From contig JAGMWU010000028.1 in assembly GCA_018697195.1 (NCBI GenBank), positions 5,217,446 through 5,281,445 on the forward strand: a DNA stretch of 64,000 nucleotides. Reading direction: 5' to 3'. A program made the translations under genes and the position numbers. The notes beneath the pieces are model-generated. The model ran no database searches, was not told the origin of the DNA, and saw only the letters and a list, made by a program, of their open reading frames with translations. Positions 26,503 to 37,530 of this stretch are shown one piece after another. This DNA is from Certhia americana. Taxonomy: Eukaryota; Chordata; Aves; Passeriformes; Certhiidae. Numbering within the stretch: position 1 is the first letter of the stretch; each line of letters begins with the position of its first letter.

Positions 26503-27992
26503 TCTGCCCGTGTGCAGGAAGAGGAATATTTCTGTCCATGCACATTATTTATCCCTTCCCTAGAGAGAGATGGCACAGCTGAAGCAGCTCCCTCTTCACT
26601 TTTCCCATCAGCCCAGTAACTCCTAATTTATCTGAGGTGAAAATTTCCCCCCAAAAGATGAATTCTCTATTGTTCTCAGGTTCAATCTTTGTTGTAATAG
26701 CTTCCTGCTCCCTTCCAGCAGCCAGAGCCAAGCCCTGCTGCAGCTGATGTCCCCTCGAGTCCCTCTGCATCCACAGCTGGATGGGTTTTGTCACTCAGAG
26801 CCCTGGTGTGTGCTGCAAAGGGTGATTTGGACAGCAAAGAGGGAACTGGAGCTTTCCAATCCCTCATGGTGCAGCCCTAAATAAAACACAGGCACCACTG
26901 TCCTCTTCTGGCTGGAGCTGTTATATCACAGCCAAGATCTCCAGGAGCCTTTTTTGGGGTGAATTTTCCGTGTTCCATCCCTGGCCCCTGCTGAGGGTGG
27001 GGTGGGGAGGCTCCACTTCCTCAGCAGCACCGCCCGGGGCTGGGTCTGGGTGCAGAACACGAGCTGCACCTTGGGCTGTCCCCAGAGCTGAGGAGTTTAA
27101 ATCATGACTGTGGTGTGCTGTGCAAGCACTCCTGGATGGAGCTGCTGTATTTCCATCCCCCAGACAGTGGCACTGTTGGATTTAATTCCTGGTACTTTTT
27201 CATGATCTTTTTTTAGTTTACAGTCCACTGAATCTTCTCCAGGAGGGGCACAAATTCCCCTGCAAGGTGAATTTAAGATTATTGACAGTAACTTTAATTT
27301 TCTTGGTCATTTTTCCAGAGTCACCCGTGGCCAACAAGACCCAGTAAGCACAGAGCAGACAGAAGCTGCTGCTTTGGAGACACCAGCAAACACTTTGGGA
27401 TGTTACCAGGCTTCAGCTGCTGCAGGGACCTGATTTGGAGACTCAGCTGGAGAGCCCTGAACCGGCAGAGCTGCTCCCTCAGGCTGTGGATGGCAAGAGG
27501 AGAAAAGGGAGCAAACCTGCTCCTCCCTTGCCCCGTGGGAGGGGGTATTTGGCAGCTCAGCCCTCTCGTGCCTCAGTTTCCCCACCTATAACCCTGTTTT
27601 GGACAGGGTTTTGTGATGATGAACTGATGCCATGCTTGGCCTTGTGACTCCACAGAGCAGAAATATCCACTTGGGATGGAAGTTGGCTCAGTCTTGTATC
27701 CTGCACCTCACAGGAGGGAATTTTCTCCTCCAGTGATGCTGATTCCAGTGAGGGGCCCAGAGCCCCCTCCTCACCTTCCTCCTGCCTGACCCCAGCACGT
27801 GCAGGGAGAAGAAAGGACACAGCAGAGATCTCAATTTCCCATTTTCCTCCTTGCTCCTCCATCTCTCCATGACTTTCAGGGGCTCCAAAGGGAAAGCATT
27901 TAAATACCAATTTGCTCCAGTGTTTTCTTTTCCATCTGTGACTTTTTGCTGCCCTGATTAGCTGAAAAGAAACCATTTCCCTCTCCTTTGCT

Positions 27993-28155
27993 TCAGCCCA
28001 GAGCAGCTGTGGCTGCTCCGTCCCTGGCAGTGTCCCAGGCCAGGCTGGACAGAGCTCGGAGCAGCCTGGGATAGTGGAAGGTGTCCCTGCCCATGCCACG
28101 GGATTGGAGATGGGCTTTAAGGTTCCCCCCCAACCCAAATTATTTTGTGATTTCA
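27993..28155 (+). mobile_element. CR1 LINE 3'-end fragment
   Basis: Sense-orientation CR1: GAGCAGCTGTGGCTGCTCC, GGCCAGGCTGGACAGAGCT, AGCAGCCTGGGATAGTGGAA, GGTGTCCCTGCCCATG, TTTAAGGTTCCCCCC and a TTTTGTGATTT end. Confidence 0.88.
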
Positions 28156-30614
28156 CATCCTTTGGCTGATCAAAGATGGACAAACAACACCCCATGGAGG
28201 AGACTGCCATGGGGATTAAGTGAGGGCTGGAGCTGGCTGCTGTGGTGTCATCCCCGGCGGATGCTGCTCTCCCCAGGGAGGGAGCCGCGGTAGGAGCAGA
28301 CACGAGCTCTGGTCAGAGGTGCTGGGGGTTTCCTATTACTGATACAGAATAGCCCGATTTTGGTGACCAGGAGCTGCTGTGACGCGGGTTGGGGTTATCC
28401 AAACCCGCCGAGAAGGTGACAGGCATGGAAAAGGAGCCTGCCCGGAGCTGGAGCAGCAGCGAATCGGGCACTGAGTCCCAGAGGCTGGAGCTGCAGCGGG
28501 GTCAGTGCGGGGCCCGGGTGATCGGTGGCGATGTTGAGACAGTCTGATGAGGGGGTGGCGATCAGATTGCCCACCCCCACCCAGGCACGAGGGATAGCAT
28601 AGCCCGGCCCGTGAAATCAGAGCGGGCAGAGAAAGCGATAATGGAAGATTAGCGCAGGGGGAGTGCTGGAGAGAGGGGCCTCGGGGCACGGAGACCATCG
28701 TCCTCCGGATAAAGGGGCTGGGATGCTGCTCCTGGCTCTGCCCTAAGTGCTCCTCACCTCCTCGGTGCTTTGGGGACGCGGCTGTGCCTCAGACCTGCCG
28801 GAAATCCCCGACTCCAAGCAGGAGCGGAGAGTTCACCCCTGTGAGCATTCCGCACCTCCCGAGCTCCTGCAGCCAGCCCCGGGGCACGGGGGCGGTGGGA
28901 TCCGAGCGGTTTAACAAAACACACGCTCGCACGGCCTTTGGCTTCCTCTGGCACGCTGCGTGCGGGCTCCCGGCAGGGATTTCGGGCTCAGGAGGGAACA
29001 TCTGCCGGGAAGGAGCGCGTTGGCTCAGCGACAGGCGGGTACCGGAGCGCTGCCCGCACACCAGAAGGGAAACAGGGCTCGGGAAGGCGAGAGGGGAATT
29101 GCTGTCCCAGCTGAAATAGGAGCGGGTGGCAGTCCCAGCCCGCCAGCAGCCTCAGCAGCTGCTGCGTTATCCCGGCTGGAAATGCACTGACAAGGCAGAT
29201 CCGTGCCCTCCCCGGGCTGAGCAGCGCCGGGGAGGCGGCGGAGTCGCGCAGGGAACGGGGAGATCCCCAAACCTCCTTTCACGAAGTTAATCTCAGCTTT
29301 CCCTTCTCCTGCTCTGGACTTCGGAGGTGTTGGGAACCCGAAGTCCCAATACAGGGAGAACCCTCCCTCCCCTTTTTCTCCCACCCCGTGCCCTCTCCCA
29401 GCTTTCCCCGTCCCTCTCCTCCTGCCAGGGACCCACCGGAGCGTGGCGGGTGCGGAGCTGCTGGCGCTTGGTCGCCCTCGCCACGGGCAGCTCGGGCTGC
29501 TCCCACCGGGCCGGGCAGATGGCAGGCAGGGCACGGCACATTCTGCAGAAAGCCACGGTGGGAAGCTTTTGTTTTGCTGCCTGGAGCTTCTCTTTCAGGT
29601 TTCCAGGGCATCAAGGGGTCCCTGGGTGCAGGAGAAGCCCTGCTGTGATGGGGGAAGCATTCAGCCTTCCCCAGAGAAGGCTCAGGGTGGTGCCCTGCCC
29701 TGCTCTGGTATCACCCTGGGACAGGCTGGACTTGGCTTTGAAACTTTTGGTGATGGGTAAATACATTAAAAATCCTGCCAAGTACAAAAATGAGGAGAAG
29801 AAAGAATCAAGTGGGACAGAAAGCAGAGAGCAGGGGGGTGATGGGGGTGTCAGGGTGCAGTGAGGAGGGAGAAACCCAATCCAGCCGAGTGGGTGCATAA
29901 TTTATTCCCCCATTAGCTATTCATAAGCAGGCCCTTTGTATCAAGTCTCCTGACGTCCTTGTAACAACTTCAGGCCTTTCTGTGGAGCATCACCCTCCGA
30001 GGGTGTTCCTGTGCCACTTTGCCATGAGAACATGATTCTTGATGTGTCCTGGGCCTTCCTTACCACCATTCAGCAGAACGAGTAATTAATGAGACTCCCA
30101 TGGCTGCGGTGTAACAGGAACCCCTGGGAAATACCCACAGCAGTACCACCTCGGGGGTGCTGGGCTTGCACACCCTTCCTGCTGCTTGAAGGATGACCTT
30201 GGACTCTGGGGCTTTCTCCTGAGTCGGGTTAAAGCCAAGTGGGCAAGCCTTGGACCTCCACCACCTGCTGTCCATGATTTCTGTGGGATTGGATGTGATA
30301 TTGAACACCAAAGTGTTGATCAGCTCGGTGTGGCAAGGAGAGGTGGGGGAAAGCCATCCTTGCTGGTCTGCAATCCCATGGCCATGCTGCAGCCTCCAGC
30401 TTGTACCTTCCTCCTGTCGTCTTCCCCCAGAAGAAGATGGGTTTGACACATTCCATGCATTTTGGGGATAAAGCTGACCAAGACACCACACCAAAGGCTT
30501 GGAAGGAGCCACTAGAGCAGCCAAAATCTCCTACAGCTCATTCTTGGTGCTCAGGGAATGAGATGGGTCCTGGCTAATGGGAAGACCCTTCTGCATCCTT
30601 GGGGTTTCTGTCAC

Positions 30615-30790
30615 CTCTTCCCCAGCATCACCTGGTGCTCTGAGCTGAGGCAGGGCCCCTTTTCCTGTTCNNNNNNNNNNGCTGAATGTGGGACCCCTTT
30701 TCCTGTTCCCCACAGTGTGGGGGGCTCTAAGCTGAAGGCAGGGCCCCTTTTGCTATTCCTCAGCATGGGGTGCTCAGTGTCACCTGGAAA
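30615..30790. repeat. Minisatellite around the assembly gap
   Basis: At least three imperfect copies of a ~45-60-base unit carry GAGCTGAGGCAGGGCCCCTTTTCCTGTTC-like sequence (blocks GCTGA...GGGxCCCCTTTT and CCTGTTC). The 10-N gap falls inside the array, so the true copy number is unknown. Confidence 0.7.
30671..30680. other. Assembly gap (10 N)
   Basis: Ten undetermined bases, a nominal gap size. The flanks are copies of the same minisatellite, so collapse of a tandem repeat is the likely cause. Confidence 0.98.
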
Positions 30791-32200
30791 TCCCCTGAAA
30801 AGTTCCCTGGGCCTCCTTGAAACACAGACAGGTCTCAAGTCAACTGGCCCCCAAAGTTTTGGCCTCATGGCCCTAAGCATTGCACAGGGAAGAGGTCGAG
30901 GCCAATTTTGGGCCAAATCCCAAAGCCACACAGCCCGCATTGAGGCAGGAGCATGCCTTGGTGGGACCCAGGGCCTGGACTACAGCCCACACCTGGGCAG
31001 GTAAGAGCTGCTGGGCACTTGGGAACTATTTGGTCTTAAAATATAAATGTTGCTTCTTAAATCAGGCGTTGCTGCCAAGGGGAAAACCCCAATGCCCAGG
31101 GGACTCCTCCCTCCGTGGGTGTCCTGCCTATGGAGCAGCACTGGGATAAATCTGTTCCCAGGTACTGAAGGGGTCCCTAGGGAGATTCAGCGAGGGAGTT
31201 GGGCCCTGGGAGGTGCAATCCCCCCTTGGGGGTGGGTGCTGGAGGCTTGGGGTGGTTTGGGGCAGTCGCCCCCGGGTGTGAATTCACACCGCAGCCCTGT
31301 TTGCAGCCCCGCCTTTCTCCCGTGTTTCCTTTAAATCCAAGGGCAGCGAGGCAAGGTAGGGTTTCACTGGGGTGTAGGATTTCCGAATCTGAGTCTTTCC
31401 TGAGACAAACTCTAATCCTTACCTACGTGTCAGAGACGTGCAGGGACCTGCCATGTCCAGAACCCCCGGGGTCCTCCTCTTGCCCGAGGCAGGGCTGTGA
31501 CCTGGGCTGCCTGACCAGGGCTGCAGGTGAGTGACTGGTTTTTATTGTGTTTTCTCTGCTTGTGGACACCATTGATGATATGATGGAAATGCAGCCGAAC
31601 CCAGCACCCAGCTGGGAGAGTTCCCACCTATATTAAGACACTTATTTTACTTTATTGTCAGTAGGATGTGGAAGAATCACCTGGTTGAAAAGGTTTCCAT
31701 TTTATCTCCAGCTAAAATGGTGCTGGGTTCGTGGTTTTACACCAACTTGTGCTGATACAGGAGTTTTGGCTGCTCTTGGGTCTGTGCCCGACCCCAGACA
31801 GAGACACTCTGTGCTCTGAGCATTTGCAGCCTCTCTTTCTCCTCCAAGACTTAAATAAAGTGGTTACTTCTGGCTGTGATTTTATTAATGGGTTTGAATG
31901 TTTTGCAAAGCTTCCATTAGAAAATCCTCAGCTGCTGCAATCTGCTTTATGGGAATGGGTGCAAGGAACAGTGAAGACACTGAAACACTCCAAGGAAATA
32001 TTGGTTGCCTTCAGCCTGCTCCAATTAAACTGTGAGGACCTGGAGTGAAATAATTCATCAGGATTTCTGACAGGCTGAAATCCATGGCTGCCAAGGAATC
32101 ACTTAAATTCCAAAACAGTCTTGGGAGCATCCATTGCATCAGGATGAATTAAACTGGGAGGGGATGGGGTGCAGGAAAGATGATATCAGCTTCAGGCTGC

Positions 32201-32222
32201 AATAATAATAATAATAATAATA
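32201..32222. repeat. AAT trinucleotide microsatellite
   Basis: Seven AAT units in a row, followed by AG. Simple repeat. Confidence 0.9.
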
Positions 32223-35200
32223 GTTAATGGGATGTTTCTTTTTAGGCTGGCTTGGGAATAAGAGAGACAATTTAGGTGATCCCAAGGAGGGAATGTGGGA
32301 CTCTCCGGTGCACAGTTCTCACCCCAGTGACACAGAGCAGGGTGTGGGGAGGGTTAATGGCAATATTGGGTCAAAACTGCTGCTGGTTCCATGGGTTTGG
32401 TACAGTTTGTGCTTAGTGGTGAGGAATAACATGATTTTCTGAGAGTCTGGTTTAGGATGTCTTCCCTGGTCCTGCAGGTGAGTGCAGGAGCCAGTCCTGG
32501 TGCTGGCTCAGTGCTCACTGTTTGCTTTACCAACGCTTCCATCTTCCAGATGCCAATGGAAAAGTCCATGGAAAACCAGTCACTGGGGTGAGGGATGGGT
32601 GGCAGAGCTCAGAGGGATCAGAGGCTTTCCTTAGTTAGTGTTGGGTTCAGGTCCAGCCAAGCATCACCCTGGAATTACTTGGTAAGGACTGGTTCATGTT
32701 TGATGTGTGATGAGATTTCACAGCCTCAGCAGGAGATGGTCTCTAGGGACTGTAGAAATTCAAGCCAAACAAAGCCTCGATCAAATAAAGCCAAATTTTT
32801 AATGGGGGAAAAAATTATTTTCTTGCTGATTCCCAGAGAGATAGGGTTGAGGTTTCTAGGCTGAGCCATTCCAACCCCAAATGGAATTGTGATTTTTATA
32901 GCCAAGGCTCTGTATCTTTGCCCTGTGACTGATTTCCCATTGCATCCCAAGGTGGAATTCAACTCCTGGAATGCAGCTGGGAAAATTGTGGCTTTGGCCT
33001 GGGTGTGGACTGGGGACCAGAACAGCCCATCCCGGGGCAGCTGTGAATCCCTGGGCTCCATCTGACTGTAAAGGTCATGGGAAGGAGATTGGGAAATTGC
33101 TCCAAGGCAAAATCAGCTCCAGCTTGGTGAGAGGAGCCTGGGGCTGCCAGGGGAAGAGGGACCCACAGGGCAGCTTCTTGCTTTTTTTTTTTGAGATCTT
33201 TTCTTCCACAGTCCAGGGGGGATTTTCCACACCTGATTTTCCAGGATTCCTTTTATTTCCTTGGGTTTTCTCTGGAGCAGCACCTCTGGGAAACCCCAAC
33301 TTTGCACACCCCACTGTCTCTGGAAGGGCTCAGCAAAAGGCTGATCTCAATATTTTCTTATCCCAGTTCAGCAGCACAGCATGGAAACCTGCCCCAATTA
33401 CACAGGCTGGAATAAAGCTGGAGGGAAAAGCTCTGCATCCCAAGATGCTGGCAGGAGGAATCAGGATGCAGATGACTTTTGGAGGTCAGTCAGGAAATGC
33501 CCTGGCTGCTGCTCCCCCATTCCTGTGTGTCCAATCCCTTTCCAGGGTGATGCTTTTGCCTTTGCTTGGGAAGTTTTGGGGCAGGGAAGGAAGGCAGAGC
33601 TCACTGATGGAGCTGGGGGAACACATGGGAAGGGAAAGAGTTGGGGTTTATTTAAATCCTGCTGGAAAAAAGGCAGAGGGTTGGAACAGCAGCTGGTGGA
33701 ACAGCCTCAGGTGGGAGTGGTGGGTGATGGTTGCAGTCCCGATGGATCATTGGGATAACAGAAGGGTTGTGGCCACATCCAGAGCTCTGCCCAGCACCTG
33801 CTGAGATCTGCTCCGGGCCCAGAGCAAGGCACAGCCAGGACCCAGAGCTGTCCATCGGGGTGTGACACCCCCCACAGGGTCTCATGGACGAACAGCTCCC
33901 CCAGGCCATAGAAAAACAGGATGGGAAAAGCTCCGGGGAGGCAGTTCCAGCAGTTTGGGAGCTCTTGTGATGGCAATCACAGGCTCCCAGGGTGAGGATT
34001 TCCTTGTGTACCAGAGAAAAGCCAAGCCCAGGTGAGGAAGTGCCTGGACAAAGGGCTGGAGGGGCCCGGGATGCCTCCCCCTGGCTGATGTGTGTCTGTG
34101 CTGGCACTGGGAGCACTGGGGGCTCCTGTTTTTCCAGCTTTACTTTCCGTGGATGCAAAAGAACCAGGTTTCTGTGAACCCTGCCCTGGCTGCCCGTGGC
34201 AGAGCATCCCAGTGAACAGCTCTGCGAGGAGGGGACAGAAGGGGTCACATCTGGGCATCACCTCCTCTTCCTCTGCTCCACGCCGCTCCTTCCTCACCCT
34301 CTCTCGGAAATCAAAGGCCTCAGACACTTCTGTGGACATGAAAGAGGTGCTCTGGAGCCCTGGATGCCGCTGCTGCTGCCGGGCAGGACCAGCGAGGGAG
34401 CAAAAACCCATTTCAGGCACAAGGAGAATGAGGGCAAGGAGTCCCACCGGGCTCACGTGGGTACCGGCATCGCCTTTCCGCAGGAGAGGCTGGAGCATCC
34501 CAGCGCTCCTGCCAGAGGCGGAGGGGCAGCTCCGCCGGGCAGCCCCCGGCCGGCGCAGCCGAGGGAGGCGGCGATGGGAGCACGGGCACCGGGCACCCCG
34601 CTGGCCGGAGGAGGATGAGGACGATGCCAAAACCGGGTTTGTTGCTCCCCTCTTGGGCTCAGCTGCCGTAGTGGCCGGGGGAAGTTTGGGGGCAAAGGAG
34701 AGGAGAGTTTGGTGGGTGGGTTTGGGGCAGTTTTTCTTTTCTTTGGTGGGTATTTTTTAGGTGGCTGTGGCCAGGGGGGAAGTTCAGTTTGTCCTTGGAG
34801 AGACAGGGAGGGTGAAGTGTTCCTGAGCACCAGGTGAGTGCTGAGGAACCCCCGATTTGCCAGGAATCAGAGGGTCATCTGGTGTCATCTCAATCACTTT
34901 GTCTTAATTACTTATTGTGGGTCCAAATTCCCATCTCCTCTTCCTGGGGTACCGAGGGGGTGTGGGTTGCTGGGCTGGGCTGGGGGCTGCCCTGACCTCT
35001 GCAGTGGCTCTGGCTCTGCACATGAGAGACACCAGGACCCCAAGCCTGGAGAGACATCGGGACCCCAAACCTGCCCCCGGCTGCTTTCAGTGCTGCTGTT
35101 GCAGAAATCGGGATCAATGCAGGATCTGTCTGACCTGATTAGCAGCTTCCTATTGCTTTCCATTTGTACCTGCTCTCCATTTTTGGCTCCGGCCGCCGAC

Positions 35201-36428
35201 CTCCTCCAGGGTTTGCTGCCAGTGCAGATTTTGAGGGGGGACAAAGTCATTTGTTCATCCCTAGGAGCAGAGTGAGGTTACAGAGCTGAGCTCTGGATGC
35301 TGGGCTGGGGGTGGGGGAGCAGGTGGAGGGGGACGGTTCTGCCTCTATCCCAGCACTTTGGGACAGACTGGGAAAGTTCCCCATCGATTTGGGATCGGGT
35401 TCTTTATCGTGTTACAGGGCAGTAAGCAGGAGGGTGGCAGCGCGGGGGTGGCTGCCTGCCCTGGCCCCAGCCAGGCGCCCGGACGGAGCCGGGATGCTCC
35501 AGAGGGAAGAGGTCACTCCACGCACCTCCCTTCACACACCTCTGCCGGTTCAGGCTGATCAAAGCATCTCCAAGAGCTTTGTGTCCGTGTGTCCATTCAG
35601 CACCCACTTTTCAGAGTGTGTCCAACACTTTGCAGCAGCAGCTGCTCCGTGAATCCCAGCGGGGGCCAGCCCCCAGCCCCCAAAGAGCCCACTCAGCATC
35701 CCCAAAAAGCCACCACAGCACCTCACAGTCCAAAATCCATTTAAATCTTTTCCTGAATCAGGCTAAACCCCAGCTCAGAGTGCAGGGAAGATGAGGAGGG
35801 CTCAGCTGCAGCCAAGCCTGGCCTGGTCCCAGGCTGTCCCTGTCCCTGTCCCTTGGCTGAGCAGCCAGCATCACCGCAGGGATGATTTCATCCCATCTGG
35901 CTTCTCCTGCTACCTGTGCTGGGCTGTGGCAGCTTTCATGGCACACCCGGAGCGGGACCTCACCGGCTCCCTCTGAGCAGGAACTCGCCCTCGCTGGTTA
36001 TTAAATTACATCCTGACCCGGTTAATCCATAGCTGATTAATTTTGGACTCCATGGCTGGGTATAAGAAAGGGTTCATCTGTCTCGTGGTGTGTACTGTAT
36101 GTACTGAGCTCTCTGATAATCAGATTTTTTAATATAAAAAAATACGGGTGGAAAAATCAGAAGGAGGTATGAAAAGTGGGGAGGTCTGTAGGGGTCTGGC
36201 TAGACACATGTCCCTGCCTGCCATGGGGTCAGCAGTGATAGGCACTCCATCCCAGCACTGGGAATCCAGCTGAGGATCTTCCTCAGGTACATCATCCTCA
36301 GGAGAGCTCCTGCTTGGCTTTATGGCACATCCACAGCCCCGGGGAAACTGAGGCACAGGGATGGAAGTAGCCCACAGGAGTTGGCAGCTGCTTGCTCAGG
36401 CTCATAATTTGTTTCCTGGTGCAATGTC

Positions 36429-36655
36429 ATGGAATCCCAGGATGGTTTGGGTTGGAAAGGATGTTAAAGCTCATCCTGTCCCTGACCTGGGCAGGGACAC
36501 CTTCCACTGTCCCAGGCCGCTCCCAGCCCCATCCAGCCTGGCCTTGGACATTCCAGAGATCCAGGGGCAGCCACAGCTGCTCTGGGCACCCTGTGCCAGG
36601 GCCTGCCCACCCTCACAAGGAACAATTTGTCCCAAATACCTCATCTAAACTCACT
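36429..36655 (-). mobile_element. CR1 LINE 3'-end fragment
   Basis: Antisense CR1: CATGGAATCCCAGGATGG, TTTGGGTTGGAAAGG, GGGCAGGGACACCTTCCACT, CCCCATCCAGCCTGGCC, GGGCAGCCACAGCTGCTC and CATCTAAACTCACTC in order. It resembles the copies at 19427 and 55390 and probably belongs to the same subfamily. Confidence 0.9.
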
Positions 36656-37070
36656 CACTTGACAATTTGTGTGTTTAAATATTGAGGTTCATCCTGCCGC
36701 CCTCTGCCTCATCCCCCCCTTGCCACACACAAACTTAAACCTCTGCTTTTAAAAACAAAGAGGTTTCAGGTCTGGCTGCTCCTGAGCCCTGGGCTCTCCT
36801 GGGGCTGGAGAAACCCTGGGATTGCCCTGAGCCACACCATTATTTCAATATATTTCCTCCTTCTCCATTTCTCCACTATTTCCACAGTCAGGACTCAAAA
36901 GCACAGGCAGCTTTTGCCAGACCCCACCAGCCCCTTGAAGATCTGAATTATTCCCTCCTATATTTTCATCATTCATAATATAATATACCAGCATCTCCCC
37001 TGTTTATGCCCTCACAGCTTCACACATTTGTTTGGAATTTAAAGAGTTCAATCTGCAAGCACCTCTCCTG

Positions 37071-37099
37071 AGGAGGAGGAGGAGGAGGAGGAGGAGGAG
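37071..37099. repeat. GGA trinucleotide microsatellite
   Basis: About nine uninterrupted GGA/GAG units. Purine-only simple repeat. Confidence 0.9.
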
Positions 37100-37264
37100 A
37101 ACAAGCCACAAATTTTCTCAGGGTCCCCACCTGCAGTAAACCCAGCAATTCCTTGTTTTCCTTCCAGAGATGATTCCTGCCCCTCTCCATCAGTGCCAGA
37201 TGCCCAGGGCACCTCACTAAGCCTCCAAGGACGCTCCGTGCTGGAATCAGAGCTCGAATATTAA

Positions 37265-37530
37265 TAACCCCAGCCCTAATCGAGGGCATTGAAGGGTCTG
37301 GGCTGTGGTTTTACACATTACACCCCCCAAAATCCAGCCCTCTTGATGCTGGGGGACTGTTGCTAATTGAGGGGCACTTCAATTAGCTGGGATGAGAAAT
37401 AAGAAAAATTCCCTTGGTGGGAACGCCGCGGAGCCACCTGAGCTCCATTCCAGAGCCGCGGGGCTGGAATTACCGAGCCCCAGGTAATTAGTTCTGCAAA
37501 GAGAGGACAATTAGCAGAGGCTCATTAGTG
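37265..37530. promoter_or_regulatory. Candidate homeodomain-site cluster
   Basis: Within ~265 bases there are at least five TAATT/CAATTA-type cores (CTAATCGAG, GCTAATTGAG, CAATTAGCTGG, GTAATTAGTTC, CAATTAGCAG) interleaved with GC-rich sequence. Such clusters are typical of developmental enhancers. Motif density alone does not prove function. Confidence 0.25.

Larger units (their letters stand above)
19666..27992. other. Gene-free intergenic stretch
   Basis: No protein gene recognised. Contains a CpG-rich patch (about 22060-22500) with a 14-base tandem array, a duplicated element (22530-22735 and 26330-26502), and A-rich runs near 23461-23495. Open frames such as those of 275 codons at 21.7-22.5 kb lie in the CpG-rich part and show no motif. 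Confidence 0.5.
28156..36428. other. Gene-free intergenic stretch with CpG-rich patches
   Basis: No protein gene recognised. CpG-rich patches lie at about 28.4-29.5 kb and 34.45-34.65 kb. They contain GT-AG-like motifs but no frame with a family signature. An assembly gap (30671-30680) and an ATA microsatellite (32201-32222) are present. An AT-rich homeobox-motif patch lies near 35990-36060. Confidence 0.45.

Noticed and set aside
32971..33804. 277-codon plus-strand frame
   Set aside because: Low-complexity and aromatic runs from T-rich tracts; no domain or conservation signal.
35596..35620. Possible RE1/NRSE silencer half-site TTCAGCACC
   Set aside because: The second half-site is not at a proper spacing, so it does not make a convincing REST site.
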